From contig JBNKVT010000034.1 in the NCBI GenBank assembly GCA_050299335.1, positions 62,001 to 126,000 of the forward strand: a stretch of DNA of 64,000 nt. The letters are read 5' to 3'. This document shows, piece after piece, positions 39,440 to 48,305 of this stretch. The position numbers and the translations under genes are program-made. How positions within the stretch are numbered: the stretch's first letter is position 1; every line of letters begins with the position of its first letter. This DNA is from JBNKVT01 sp050299335 (GTDB lineage: Bacteria > Pseudomonadota > Alphaproteobacteria > Rhodobacterales > Rhodobacteraceae). The notes beneath the pieces are model-generated. The model worked only from the letters and a program-made list of their open reading frames with translations, ran no database searches and was not told the DNA's origin.

Positions 39440-41389
39440 TCAGCCCCGGTTCATCCGGTTCTCGATCAGATCGTCGACGACCGAAGGATCGGCCAGGGTC
39501 GAGGTGTCGCCGAGGCTGCCATAGTCGTTTTCGGCGATCTTCCTGAGGATCCGCCGCATGATCTTGCCCGAGCGGGTCTTGGGCAGGCCAGGCGCCCATT
39601 GGATCAGGTCGGGCTTGGCGATGGGGCCGATCTCGGAACGGACCCAGACCTCGAGCTCTTTCCTCAGCTCGTCGGAGGGCTCGTTGCCCGACATCAGGGT
39701 GACATAGGCGTAGATGCCCTGGCCCTTGATGTTGTGCGGATAGCCGACCACGGCGCTTTCGGCGACCTTCGGGTGAGCGACCAGCGCACTTTCGATCTCG
39801 GCGGTGCCCATGCGGTGGCCCGAGACGTTGAGCACGTCATCCACCCGGCCGGTAATCCAGTAATAGCCGTCCTTGTCGCGGCGGCAGCCGTCGCCGGAGA
39901 AATAGTAGCCCTTGTAATCGGCGAAATAGGTCTTCACGAAACGCTCGTGGTTGCGGAAGACCGTACGCATCTGGCCGGGCCAGCTGTCCTTGAAAGCCAG
40001 CACGCCCTCGGCCTCGGTCGTGGTGATCTCGGCCCCGGTTTGCGGGTCGAGGATAACCGGCTGGGCGCCGAAGAACGGGAAGGTGGCCGAGCCGGGCTTG
40101 GTGGCGATGGCACCCGGCAGCGGGGTTAGAAGGTGGCCGCCGGTTTCGGTCTGCCACCAGGTGTCGACGATGGGGCATTTGCCCTTGCCGACGACGGTGT
40201 TGTACCAGTTCCAGGCCTCGGGGTTGATCGGCTCGCCGACGGTGCCGAGGACCTTCAGCGACGACATGTCGGCCTTCTCGACGAAATGATCGCCGAGACC
40301 CATCAGCGCCCGGATCGCGGTCGGGGCGGTGTAGAACTGGTTGACCTTGTGCTTCTCGATCACCTGCCAGAAGCGCGAGGCATCGGGATAGGTCGGCACG
40401 CCTTCGAACATCAGCGTGGTGGCGCCATTGGCCAGCGGGCCGTAGACGATATAGGAGTGGCCCGTCACCCAGCCGACATCGGCGGTGCACCAGAAGATGT
40501 CGCCGTCATGGTAGTCGAAGACAAGCTGGTGGGTCATCGCGGCATAAAGCAGGTAGCCGCCGGTGGTATGGACCACGCCCTTCGGCGTGCCGGTGGAGCC
40601 TGAGGTGTAGAGGATGAACAGCGGGTCCTCGGCGCCCATTTCCTCGACCGGGCAATCGGCCGGGACCTTCGCCGCCATTTCGTCGAGCCAGAAATCGCGG
40701 CCTTCCTTGAAGGTGACATCGCCGCCGGTGCGGCGCACGACCAGGCATTTGGTATCGCCTCCAAGACTGTCGAGCGCCTTGTCGGCATTGGCCTTCAGGG
40801 GCGTGTTGCGACCGCCGCGCGGCGCCTGGTCGGCGGTGACAACGAGCACCGCTTCGGCGTCCTTGACCCGGCTCGCCAGCGCATCGGCCGAGAAGCCGCC
40901 GAAGACGATGGAATGGATGGCGCCGATCCTTGTGCAGGCCAGCATCGCATAGGCGGCCTCGGGGATCATCGGCATGTAGAGGACGACGCGGTCGCCGCGC
41001 CTGACACCGAGGTCCTTCATCACGTTCGCCATCCGGCAGACTTCCTCGTGAAGCTGGCGGTAGGTGATGTGCAGCGCCTCGGCGTTCGGATCGTCAGGTT
41101 CCCAGATGATCGCGGTCTGGTCGCCGCGGGTGGCCAGGTGCCGGTCGATGCAATTGGCCGAGACGTTCAAAGTGCCGTCCTCGAACCATTTGATCGAGAC
41201 ATCCGGATAGGTGAATGTCGTGTTCTTCACCTTTGAATACGGCTTGATCCAGTCCAGCCGCTTGCCTTCCCGGCCCCAGAACGCTTCGGGGTCGGTCACC
41301 GATTCGGCATACATCGCGTCGTATTTCGCCCGGTCGATATGCGCCTTGGCGACAAATTCGGCTGAGGGCGGATAGATTTCGTCCGTCAT
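39440..41389 (-). CDS. acs: Acetyl-CoA synthetase
   Basis: 649 residues, the usual Acs length. The P-loop-like motif YTSGSTGTPKGVVHTTGGYL, the acetate pocket region WWQTETGGHLL, and C-terminal TRSGKIMRRILRKIA with the acetylatable lysine are all present. It converts acetate, CoA and ATP to acetyl-CoA via acetyl-AMP. It lies 112 bases downstream of livF on the same strand, ending the ABC transporter block. The transporter and an ScfR-type regulator nearby suggest joint control of short-chain carboxylate use. Confidence 0.96.
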   Translation of the reverse strand: MTDEIYPPSAEFVAKAHIDRAKYDAMYAESVTDPEAFWGREGKRLDWIKPYSKVKNTTFTYPDVSIKWFEDGTLNVSANCIDRHLATRGDQTAIIWEPDDPNAEALHITYRQLHEEVCRMANVMKDLGVRRGDRVVLYMPMIPEAAYAMLACTRIGAIHSIVFGGFSADALASRVKDAEAVLVVTADQAPRGGRNTPLKANADKALDSLGGDTKCLVVRRTGGDVTFKEGRDFWLDEMAAKVPADCPVEEMGAEDPLFILYTSGSTGTPKGVVHTTGGYLLYAAMTHQLVFDYHDGDIFWCTADVGWVTGHSYIVYGPLANGATTLMFEGVPTYPDASRFWQVIEKHKVNQFYTAPTAIRALMGLGDHFVEKADMSSLKVLGTVGEPINPEAWNWYNTVVGKGKCPIVDTWWQTETGGHLLTPLPGAIATKPGSATFPFFGAQPVILDPQTGAEITTTEAEGVLAFKDSWPGQMRTVFRNHERFVKTYFADYKGYYFSGDGCRRDKDGYYWITGRVDDVLNVSGHRMGTAEIESALVAHPKVAESAVVGYPHNIKGQGIYAYVTLMSGNEPSDELRKELEVWVRSEIGPIAKPDLIQWAPGLPKTRSGKIMRRILRKIAENDYGSLGDTSTLADPSVVDDLIENRMNRG

Positions 41390-41501
41390 TTTGCACTCAT
41401 CCCTGTGTGTTATTGCCCACCGTCACCCCGAGCGCGCGGGATGCGGCAGATCTTGAATTGCGGCGCCGGTATACGGGACAAATCCCGCAACGATGCGGCG
41501 G

Positions 41502-42272
41502 TCAGATGGCGAGATATTCCTCGCGCAGCTGCTCGTTGTCCAGAACCTCCTGCGCGGTGCCGTCAAAGACGACCTGCCCCATGTCGAGGATCACCGCACG
41601 ATCGGCCAGTTTCAGGGCCGCTACGGCGTTCTGTTCGACGATGATCGTGGTGATGCCGAAGCTCTTGATTTCGGCCAGGGTGCGTTCGATCTCCTGCACG
41701 ATCACCGGGGCGAGGCCTTCATAGGGCTCGTCCAGCAACAGGAGCTTGACGTCGCGGGCCAGCGCCCGGCCGATGGCCAGCATCTGCTGTTCGCCGCCCG
41801 ACAGGGTGACGCCTTCCTGCTTGCGACGCTCGCCGAGGCGCGGGAACAGCTCGTAGATGCGTTCCGGCGACCAGCCTTTCGGCGGGGCGATCTGCGCCAG
41901 TTGCAGGTTTTCCTCGACCGTCAGACCGGGAATGATCCGGCGATCCTCGGGCACGAGGGCCACCCCACTCTGGGCGGCCTGATAGGATTTCATGGAATGG
42001 AGCGGCTGGTGGTCCAGCCAGACCTCGCCATGGGTCAGCGCCGGGCTGCCCACCTGCGCGATGGTGCGCAAGGTCGAGGTCTTGCCAGCGCCGTTGCGGC
42101 CCAGAAGGGCGAGAATTTCACCTTCGTGAATGTTGAAGCTGACGCCCTGGACAATATAGCTTTCGCCGTAATAGGCGTGGATGTCCCAGACCGAGCAATA
42201 GGCCGGCTCCGTGCGGTCGATATGGCCCTTGAGGCCGGGCGCGTCATGTGCGGGATCGGGATTGGTGCTCAT
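41502..42272 (-). CDS. livF: Branched-chain-type ABC transporter ATP-binding protein (LivF-like)
   Basis: 256 residues. Walker A GRNGAGKT, Q-loop region, signature LSGGEQQMLAIGRAL and Walker B LLLLDEPYEGL are complete. The C-terminus EQLREEYLAI is the LivF type. The start overlaps the livG stop by four bases. It energises uptake by the HMGF permease complex at the inner membrane. The name gives the family; the transported compound is not known. Confidence 0.92.
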   Translation of the reverse strand: MSTNPDPAHDAPGLKGHIDRTEPAYCSVWDIHAYYGESYIVQGVSFNIHEGEILALLGRNGAGKTSTLRTIAQVGSPALTHGEVWLDHQPLHSMKSYQAAQSGVALVPEDRRIIPGLTVEENLQLAQIAPPKGWSPERIYELFPRLGERRKQEGVTLSGGEQQMLAIGRALARDVKLLLLDEPYEGLAPVIVQEIERTLAEIKSFGITTIIVEQNAVAALKLADRAVILDMGQVVFDGTAQEVLDNEQLREEYLAI

Positions 42273-43027
42273 ACTTCCGCCTCTCCGAGATAGGCTTCGC
42301 GGACCTTCGGGTTGCCCTTGATGTTCTCCGGCAGGTCCTCGGCGATCACCGTGCCCTGGGCCAGAACCGAGATCTTGTCGGCCAGCGAGAACACCACATG
42401 CATGTCATGCTCGATCACCACCTTGGTGATGCCGCGGGTCTCGCCGATATGCTTCAGAAGGTCGATGGTGCGGTTGGTGTCGGCGCGGCTCATCCCGGCC
42501 GTCGGCTCGTCAAGCAGCAGCAGTTTCGGGTCCTGCACCAGGCACATCGCCATTTCCAGCCGTCGCTTGTCGCCGCGCGACATCGACGAGGCAGTCATGT
42601 CCCTCTTGTCGGCGAGGCCGACATCCTCCAGCACGTGTTCGGCATGGTCGCGGATCTCCGCCTCATTGGCGACCCGTGCGAAAGCGTTCAGCTCGAAGGC
42701 GCCGTCGCGCTTGGCGAAGGCCGGGATCATGACGTTTTCCAGCACCGTCAGATCGGTGAAGATCTCCGGGGTCTGAAAGACGCGGGACACGCCGGTCTGG
42801 TTGATCTCATGGGGCTTGATACCCAGCAGGCTCTTGCCGTCGAACATCACCGAGCCGGTATCCGGCGTCAACCGTCCGACGAAACAGTTCAAGAGCGTCG
42901 ATTTCCCGGCGCCGTTCGGGCCGATGATGGCGTGGACCTTGCCCTCCTCGACATCGAGATTGACATTGTTGAGCGCCTGCAACCCGCCGAAGCGCTTGTT
43001 GACGTTCTGGACTTCCAGAATTCCCAT
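42269..43027 (-). CDS. livG: Branched-chain-type ABC transporter ATP-binding protein (LivG-like)
   Basis: 252 residues. Walker A GPNGAGKST, Walker B LLLLDEPTAGM and the D- and H-loops (VVIEHDMHVV) are present. The ABC signature reads MSRGDKRRLEMAM instead of the usual LSxGEQRRLEIAR, a departure in the LSGGQ position that is seen here directly. Coupled to livF by ATGA and 12 bases downstream of livM. Confidence 0.9.
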   Translation of the reverse strand: MGILEVQNVNKRFGGLQALNNVNLDVEEGKVHAIIGPNGAGKSTLLNCFVGRLTPDTGSVMFDGKSLLGIKPHEINQTGVSRVFQTPEIFTDLTVLENVMIPAFAKRDGAFELNAFARVANEAEIRDHAEHVLEDVGLADKRDMTASSMSRGDKRRLEMAMCLVQDPKLLLLDEPTAGMSRADTNRTIDLLKHIGETRGITKVVIEHDMHVVFSLADKISVLAQGTVIAEDLPENIKGNPKVREAYLGEAEV

Positions 43028-43039
43028 TGAACGCGTTCC

Positions 43040-44242
43040 TTATTCGGCAGGCGCGGTGGCGCCGTCGGTGGTTTCGGCCTTCCTACCGCGCCGCATGACC
43101 CAGCCGGTCACCCGCTGCGCCCCCTCGATCAGCCCGCCGGGCAGGAAGATCACCACCAGCATGAACAGTGCGCCAAGGGTCAGGTGCCAGCCGTCGCCGA
43201 CGAAGAGCCCGGTGACCTTGACCAGCACATCGGCCACGCCCGCAGGCAGGAAGTCGAAGAAGGCATAAAGGGTCTGGTCGTTGAATTTCGAGAAGATGTT
43301 CTCGAAATACTTGATGAACCCGGCCCCGAGCACCGGCCCCAGCAGCGTCCCGGCCCCGCCGAGAATGGTCATCAGCACCACCTCGCCCGAGGCCGTCCAC
43401 TGCATCCGCTCGGCCCCGGCCAGCGGGTCCATGCAGGCCAGGAGACCACCGGCGAGCCCGGCATACATGCCCGAGATCACAAAAGCCGCCAGCGTGTAGG
43501 GCTTGGTATTGACCCCGGTATAGTTCAGCCGGTTCTGGTTGGTCTTGATCGCGCGCAGCATCATGCCGAAAGGCGAGCGGAAGATCCTGAGCGAGATGTA
43601 GAAACAGGCGATCATGAACACCGCGGCGAAATAATAGCCGAAATTGAAGGTCCAGACCCTTCCCGCCACCTCGACCGTCCAGCTGTCGCGCATGGCGAGG
43701 CCGAAGAGGTGGGTGATGGTCCGCGAGCCCTCGCTCATCAGGTATTGCGGGTCCGAGGTGTAGACCTGCAGGCCCGTCTCGCCATTGGTGATCGGGGTCA
43801 GCACCGAATAGGCCAGCGCATAGCTCATCTGCGCGAAGGCCAGGGTCAGGATCGAGAAATAGATCCCCGAACGGCGCAGCGACACATAGCCGATCAGCAC
43901 CGAGAAGATGCCCGACACGATCACGGCGAGGATCAGCGCCGGCAGAACGTTGTAGCTCAGCAGTTTGAACATCCAGACCGCCGCATAGGACCCGACACCG
44001 AGGAAAGCGGCATGGCCGAAGGACAGGTAACCGGTGAGCCCGAACAGGATGTTGAAGCCCAGCGCGAAGATGCCGTAGATCACGAAGCGCTGCATCAGGT
44101 CCGGATAGCCGGCGTTGAACATCGCCATCGGGCTGCCGGCCGCGAAGGGCTGCAGGAGGATCGGCGCGAAGACCACCAGGGCCACCACCGCGATCATCAT
44201 GTTGCGGTCGGTTTTTTTCAGATTGGATGCACGCGTGGCCAT
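43040..44242 (-). CDS. livM: Branched-chain-type ABC transporter permease (LivM-like)
   Basis: 400 residues with about ten membrane segments and the LivM core GYLSFGHAAFLGVGSYAAVWM early, and GGAGTLLGPVLGAGFIKYFE late, the cytoplasmic EAA-like coupling region. The loop between (YTSDPQYLMSEGSRTITHLFG) is longer than in LivM of E. coli, as in many alphaproteobacterial homologs. It forms the membrane channel with LivH; three bases separate the two genes. Confidence 0.92.
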   Translation of the reverse strand: MATRASNLKKTDRNMMIAVVALVVFAPILLQPFAAGSPMAMFNAGYPDLMQRFVIYGIFALGFNILFGLTGYLSFGHAAFLGVGSYAAVWMFKLLSYNVLPALILAVIVSGIFSVLIGYVSLRRSGIYFSILTLAFAQMSYALAYSVLTPITNGETGLQVYTSDPQYLMSEGSRTITHLFGLAMRDSWTVEVAGRVWTFNFGYYFAAVFMIACFYISLRIFRSPFGMMLRAIKTNQNRLNYTGVNTKPYTLAAFVISGMYAGLAGGLLACMDPLAGAERMQWTASGEVVLMTILGGAGTLLGPVLGAGFIKYFENIFSKFNDQTLYAFFDFLPAGVADVLVKVTGLFVGDGWHLTLGALFMLVVIFLPGGLIEGAQRVTGWVMRRGRKAETTDGATAPAE

Positions 44243-44245
44243 TGC

Positions 44246-45274
44246 TCAGTCCTCCATCACACCCTTGCGTCCCAACAGGCCGCGAGGCCGGGTCAGCAGG
44301 ATGATGACGGCTACAAGATAGATGATGATCTGGTTGATGCCGGGGATCGTCGTCGTCGCCCAGTTGGTCGAGGCGATGCTTTCCAGAATACCCAGCAGGA
44401 AGCCCGCAGCCACGGCCCCGGGCAGCGACCCCATGCCGCCGACCACGACCACAACGAAACAGACCACGAGGAAATCCATGCCCATATGGTAGTTGGGCGG
44501 CAGGATCGGGGTGTACATGACACCCGCCAGACCGGTCAGCATCGCCGCCAGCCCGAACATGAAGGTGAAGCGCCGGTCGATATTGATGCCGAGCAGCCCG
44601 ACGGTCTCGCGGTCCTCCATTCCGGCGCGGATCACCATGCCGAAGGTGGTGTAGCGCAGGAACAGGAACACGGCACCGAGGATGACCGAGGCGAAGAAGA
44701 AATAGATCAGCCGCCAATAGGGATAGATGATGGCGTTCTCGGCAAAGCCCAGCCAGAGACCGATATCGATCGACCCGGCAAACCTGTCCGGGGCCGGCTG
44801 CTGGATCGGGTTGGCCCCGAAGAATTTCTTGATGATTTCCTGCATGACGATGGCGAGGCCAAAGGTCACCAGGATCTGATCGGCATGGGGACGGTGGTAG
44901 AAGAACCGGATCAGCCCGCGTTCCATGACGATGCCGATCAGCATGGTCACCGGGATGGCCAGAAGGATCGAGAAGGGCACCGAATAGTCGATCAGCGTAT
45001 GGCCGAATTCGCCGAACCATTCAACCACGTAAGGTGTCTTGATCTCGAGCGGCTGGCCGAGGAAGTTGGTCTTTTCGGGATCCAGCGTCACATGGTAGGC
45101 GTTGAGGATCTTCTGCATCGTCACCGCGCAGAACCCCCCGATCATGAACAGCGCCCCATGGGCGAAGTTCACGACACCCAGAGTGCCGAAGATCAGCGTC
45201 AGGCCAAGCGCGATCAGCGCATAGGCGCTGCCCTTGTCCAGGCCGTTCAGCAATTGCAGCAGGATGGCGTCCAT
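44246..45274 (-). CDS. livH: Branched-chain-type ABC transporter permease (LivH-like)
   Basis: 342 residues, with NGLDKGSAYALIALGLTLIFGTLGVVNFAHGALFM at the N-terminus, the hallmark of LivH. The C-terminal GGMGSLPGAVAAGFLLGILES is the coupling region. A polar insert near residues 40-70 and another near 150-175 (NPIQQPAPDRFAGS) face the periplasm. It is preceded by two hairpins separating it from the binding-protein gene. Confidence 0.92.
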   Translation of the reverse strand: MDAILLQLLNGLDKGSAYALIALGLTLIFGTLGVVNFAHGALFMIGGFCAVTMQKILNAYHVTLDPEKTNFLGQPLEIKTPYVVEWFGEFGHTLIDYSVPFSILLAIPVTMLIGIVMERGLIRFFYHRPHADQILVTFGLAIVMQEIIKKFFGANPIQQPAPDRFAGSIDIGLWLGFAENAIIYPYWRLIYFFFASVILGAVFLFLRYTTFGMVIRAGMEDRETVGLLGINIDRRFTFMFGLAAMLTGLAGVMYTPILPPNYHMGMDFLVVCFVVVVVGGMGSLPGAVAAGFLLGILESIASTNWATTTIPGINQIIIYLVAVIILLTRPRGLLGRKGVMED

Positions 45275-45303
45275 AGCTCGTTCTGTCCCTTGTTACCGCT
45301 CGT

Positions 45304-45363
45304 CCACGCATCCTGAAAAAGCGTGGCGACCAGCCGCTCCGAGCTCAGAAAGGAGCGGCTGGT
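45304..45363 (-). promoter_or_regulatory. Tandem hairpins between binding-protein and livH genes
   Basis: Read in the direction of transcription, a perfect 12-bp stem ACCAGCCGCTCC/GGAGCGGCTGGT (45352-45363 with 45329-45340, 11-base loop) is followed by GCGTGG-like arms CCACGC (45304-45309) and GCGTGG (45321-45326), with a run of five T inside the second loop. Such structures after binding-protein genes usually end part of the transcripts or protect the upstream message, so that binding protein is made in excess. Confidence 0.65.
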
Positions 45364-45391
45364 CAGTTTTAGCCCCCAGGGCTTGCCGGGC

Positions 45392-46735
45392 TTAGACGCC
45401 CGGGTTGCACTGACCCAGTTCGCCGCCGGCGAACATCGGGTGATCCGGGGCGTATTCGACCTGCGCCCGCGGGGTGACCTCGACGATTTCGAGAAGGTCG
45501 AACTCCGATTCCGGGTTCTCCTTACCCTGCACGACGAGCACATCCTTGAAGCACTGGTGGTCGGCGGCGCGGTACTCGGTCGGACCGTTGCCCAGTCCGT
45601 CGAAGGTGAAGCCTTCCAGGGCCTCGCCGACGCCGCAGGGATTGAAGGTTCCGGCGCGTTCGCAGGCATCCGCATAAAGCAGCGTCTGGCAGTAGACCGT
45701 GTGCGCGGCCTGGCTCGGCGGGAAGCCGTATTCCTGACCGAAGCTCTGCACGAAGGTCTTGGAGCCCTCGTCCTGCAGCGACCAGTGCCAGTTGGTGGAA
45801 CCGAGGATGCCCTTGACGTTCTCACCGGCACCTCGCGCCATCAGGCGCGAATAGAGCGGCACGACGATCTCGAAGTTCTTGCCGTTGACCTGCTTGTCGC
45901 GCAGACCGAAGGCCACGGCGTTGGTCAGCGAGTTCACCATGTTGCCGCCGTAATGGTTCAGGACCAGCACGTCCGCGCCCGAGTTCAGCACCGGGGCAAT
46001 ATAGGACGAGAAGTCGGTCGCGGTCAGCGGCGTCAGCACGTTGGCGACGGTTTCCCAGCCCTTGTCCTCGGTCGCCGCCGCGATCGATTCCTGCTGCGTC
46101 CAGCCCCAGGTATAGTCGGCGGTCAGGTGATAGGCCTTGCGGTCGGTGCCGTAACGGTTGGCCAGCACCGGCGCCAGTGCGGCACCCGACATGTAGCCGT
46201 TGAAGAAGTGACGGAAGCCGTTGGCCTTCTTGTCCTTCCCGGTGGTGTCGTTCGAGTGGGTCAGGCCCGCCATGAAGATCACGCCAGCCTCCTGGCAGAG
46301 ACCCTGAACCGCGATGGCCACGCCCGAGGACGAACCACCGGTAATCATGATCGCGCCGTCTTTCTCGATCATCGACTTGGCCGAGGCGCGGGCGGCGTCG
46401 GATTTGGTCTGGGTGTCGCCGGTCACATACTCGACCTTCTTGCCCAGGATGCCGTTGCCCTGCAGGGCCTTCGACGAGAAGGTGTTCATCATGCCGCCGT
46501 CGCCTTCACCGTTCAGGTGCTTGACGGCCAGCTGGTAGGCGCGCAATTCATCCGCGCCCTCGTCGGCATAGGCGCCGGACTGGGGAACGTTGAAGCCGAG
46601 CGTGACGGTCCCGCCCGTCGGCTCGTTCACATAGGCGTGCGCCGCGCTAGTGAATATCGTTGGCATGGCGAGACCGGCGCCGACAGCGGCACCTGATTTC
46701 AGAAGTCCACGCCGGTTCATCTTGAAGCCAGACAT
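45392..46735 (-). CDS. ABC transporter substrate-binding protein, Tat-type signal
   Basis: 447 residues from ATG 46735, preceded by a strong AGGAGG. The N-terminus MSGFKMNRRGLLKSGAAVGAGLAMPTIFTSAAHA is a twin-arginine signal with cleavage probably after AHA. The mature protein is a Peripla_BP_6/LivK-type receptor (TVTLGFNVPQSGAYADEGADE; GGSSSGVAIAVQGLCQEAGVIFMAGLTHSNDTT). Longer than LivK of E. coli (about 345 mature residues), so the ligand may not be a branched-chain amino acid; proximity to acs suggests an organic acid, which is inference. It is the first gene of the livK-H-M-G-F-like block. Confidence 0.9.
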   Translation of the reverse strand: MSGFKMNRRGLLKSGAAVGAGLAMPTIFTSAAHAYVNEPTGGTVTLGFNVPQSGAYADEGADELRAYQLAVKHLNGEGDGGMMNTFSSKALQGNGILGKKVEYVTGDTQTKSDAARASAKSMIEKDGAIMITGGSSSGVAIAVQGLCQEAGVIFMAGLTHSNDTTGKDKKANGFRHFFNGYMSGAALAPVLANRYGTDRKAYHLTADYTWGWTQQESIAAATEDKGWETVANVLTPLTATDFSSYIAPVLNSGADVLVLNHYGGNMVNSLTNAVAFGLRDKQVNGKNFEIVVPLYSRLMARGAGENVKGILGSTNWHWSLQDEGSKTFVQSFGQEYGFPPSQAAHTVYCQTLLYADACERAGTFNPCGVGEALEGFTFDGLGNGPTEYRAADHQCFKDVLVVQGKENPESEFDLLEIVEVTPRAQVEYAPDHPMFAGGELGQCNPGV

Positions 46736-46886
46736 TCGAATCCTCCTAGAAACGTACTTATCTGCCGCTCGGCCAGAGCGACCGGAACGACGGGGCTTTC
46801 CCACCCGGCCCATTTATTGCCCGATTCTGTTAAGCGAACAATAACCGATTGCTTTTGCAGATTAAATTTGTAACAATCTTTCCATC

Positions 46887-46930
46887 TTGCAGTGCAAAAT
46901 AGTAAAATTTTTTACATTGCGCTGCAGCAA
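46887..46930. promoter_or_regulatory. Candidate ScfR operator, paired palindromes in divergent promoter
   Basis: TTGCAGTGCAA (46887-46897) is a palindrome with five-base arms, and 19 bases further on TTGCGCTGCAGCAA (46917-46930) has TTGC/GCAA ends. Also GCAGTGCAA pairs with TTGCGCTGC at eight of nine positions. ScfR-type regulators such as PccR of Rhodobacter bind repeated TTTGCAAA-like sites, so these could be autoregulatory. They lie 26-69 bases upstream of the regulator start and 150-195 upstream of the binding-protein gene. Confidence 0.5.
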
Positions 46931-46955
46931 CATGTTGATTAACGAGGGAATTCCG

Positions 46956-48299
46956 ATGGCTGGGGCACTTGCCGGGACACGGATACGCGAGGTCCGCCGC
47001 CGGGCCGGACTGTCGCAGACAGCGCTTGCACGGGCCGCGGGAATCTCTCCGAGCTACCTCAATCTGATCGAGCACAACCGCCGCGCCGCCGCCGGCAAGG
47101 TGCTGATCGCCATCGCCGAGGCCCTGGGCACCAGACCCGCCGATCTCAGCGATAGCGGCGAGGCCGGGCTCTTGTCCGAGCTGCGCGAGGCAGTCGCCCC
47201 CAATACCCCCTCCGAACCCCCCGAGGCCTTCATCGGCCGGTTCCCCTACTGGGCCCGCCAACTCGCCCGGCTGTTCCGCCAGACCCGCGACCAGGGTCAG
47301 GCCATCGCCGCGCTGTCGGACCGGCTGACCCACGATCCTTACCTGTCGGAAAACATTCACGGGATGCTGTCCAACATCACCGCCATCCGCTCCACCGCCT
47401 CGATCCTGTCGGCGGCCGAGGACATGCCCGAAGACCAGCGGCACGGGTTCCACGAAACCATCCACGCCGAAAGCGTCCGCCTCTCTGCCGTCGCCGAGGG
47501 GCTGGCCACCTATCTCGGCAGCGCCACCGGCAGCGCCCATCATCCGGTGACACCGGAAGAGGCCTTCGACCAGTTCCTTTTCCGTCACGACTACCGGTTC
47601 GACGCGCTCGACCGCATGACCGAGATCGGCGCAGCCACCGCCTCGACCGTGGTCGAGATCGCCGAACACACCAAACGCCTCGTCGCCGACCCCGACCTGC
47701 CCGAGGGCGCGGCCCGCCAGATGGCGCATTCCTGGCTGACGACCTATGCAAGCGATGCCATGGACCTGCCGCTGACCCGATTCTACGGCGAGGCGCGGGA
47801 GCGGAATTTCGACCCCGTCGCCCTGAGCCAGTCCACCGGCAAGCCGATTCCCACGATCATGCGCCGTCTCGCGGTCCTGAAACGCCCCGGACTGGAGATG
47901 CCGCAATTCGGCCTGATCGCGGCGACCGCCTCGGGCCACCCGCTGTTCCGCCGCCCGCTGCCGGATTTCCCCATGCCGCGCCACGGCAACGCCTGTACTC
48001 TCTGGCCGCTCTTCGCCGCCCTGTCGCAGCCCGAGCGCCCGCTTCTCGCACAGCTCGTCCAGGATACCGGCCAGCGTTTCGTCACCGTTTCCGTTGCCCG
48101 GCCCCATGGCACCACCGGGCTGAACGCCCTGCCCGACCTGCGCAGCTCGATGCTGGTCGTCGCCGAAACCGAAAGCCCCTTCGCCGCCCCGCCGATGCGG
48201 GTCGAGACCGGCACCAGCTGCCGCCTCTGCACCCGCACCACCTGCCCTTCGCGGTCAGAAAGCCCCATTCTGGGAACTGTCATGCAAGGACGAGGATAA
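46956..48299 (+). CDS. ScfR-type short-chain acyl-CoA transcriptional regulator
   Basis: 447 residues from ATG 46956, preceded by GAGGGA; an ATG at 46932 is less likely. The N-terminal XRE helix-turn-helix is clear (IREVRRRAGLSQTALARAAGISPSYLNLIEHNRR). The long C-terminal part (DUF2083-like) ends in a cysteine-rich CRLCTRTTCPSRSE, as in the ScfR family (RamB, PccR, AceR-like proteins) that sense short-chain acyl-CoA. It is divergent from the transporter/acs block, which it most likely controls; that target is inferred from position. No IrrE-type peptidase motif (HExxH) is evident. Confidence 0.87.
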   Translation: MAGALAGTRIREVRRRAGLSQTALARAAGISPSYLNLIEHNRRAAAGKVLIAIAEALGTRPADLSDSGEAGLLSELREAVAPNTPSEPPEAFIGRFPYWARQLARLFRQTRDQGQAIAALSDRLTHDPYLSENIHGMLSNITAIRSTASILSAAEDMPEDQRHGFHETIHAESVRLSAVAEGLATYLGSATGSAHHPVTPEEAFDQFLFRHDYRFDALDRMTEIGAATASTVVEIAEHTKRLVADPDLPEGAARQMAHSWLTTYASDAMDLPLTRFYGEARERNFDPVALSQSTGKPIPTIMRRLAVLKRPGLEMPQFGLIAATASGHPLFRRPLPDFPMPRHGNACTLWPLFAALSQPERPLLAQLVQDTGQRFVTVSVARPHGTTGLNALPDLRSSMLVVAETESPFAAPPMRVETGTSCRLCTRTTCPSRSESPILGTVMQGRG

Positions 48300-48305
48300 C
48301 CGAAA

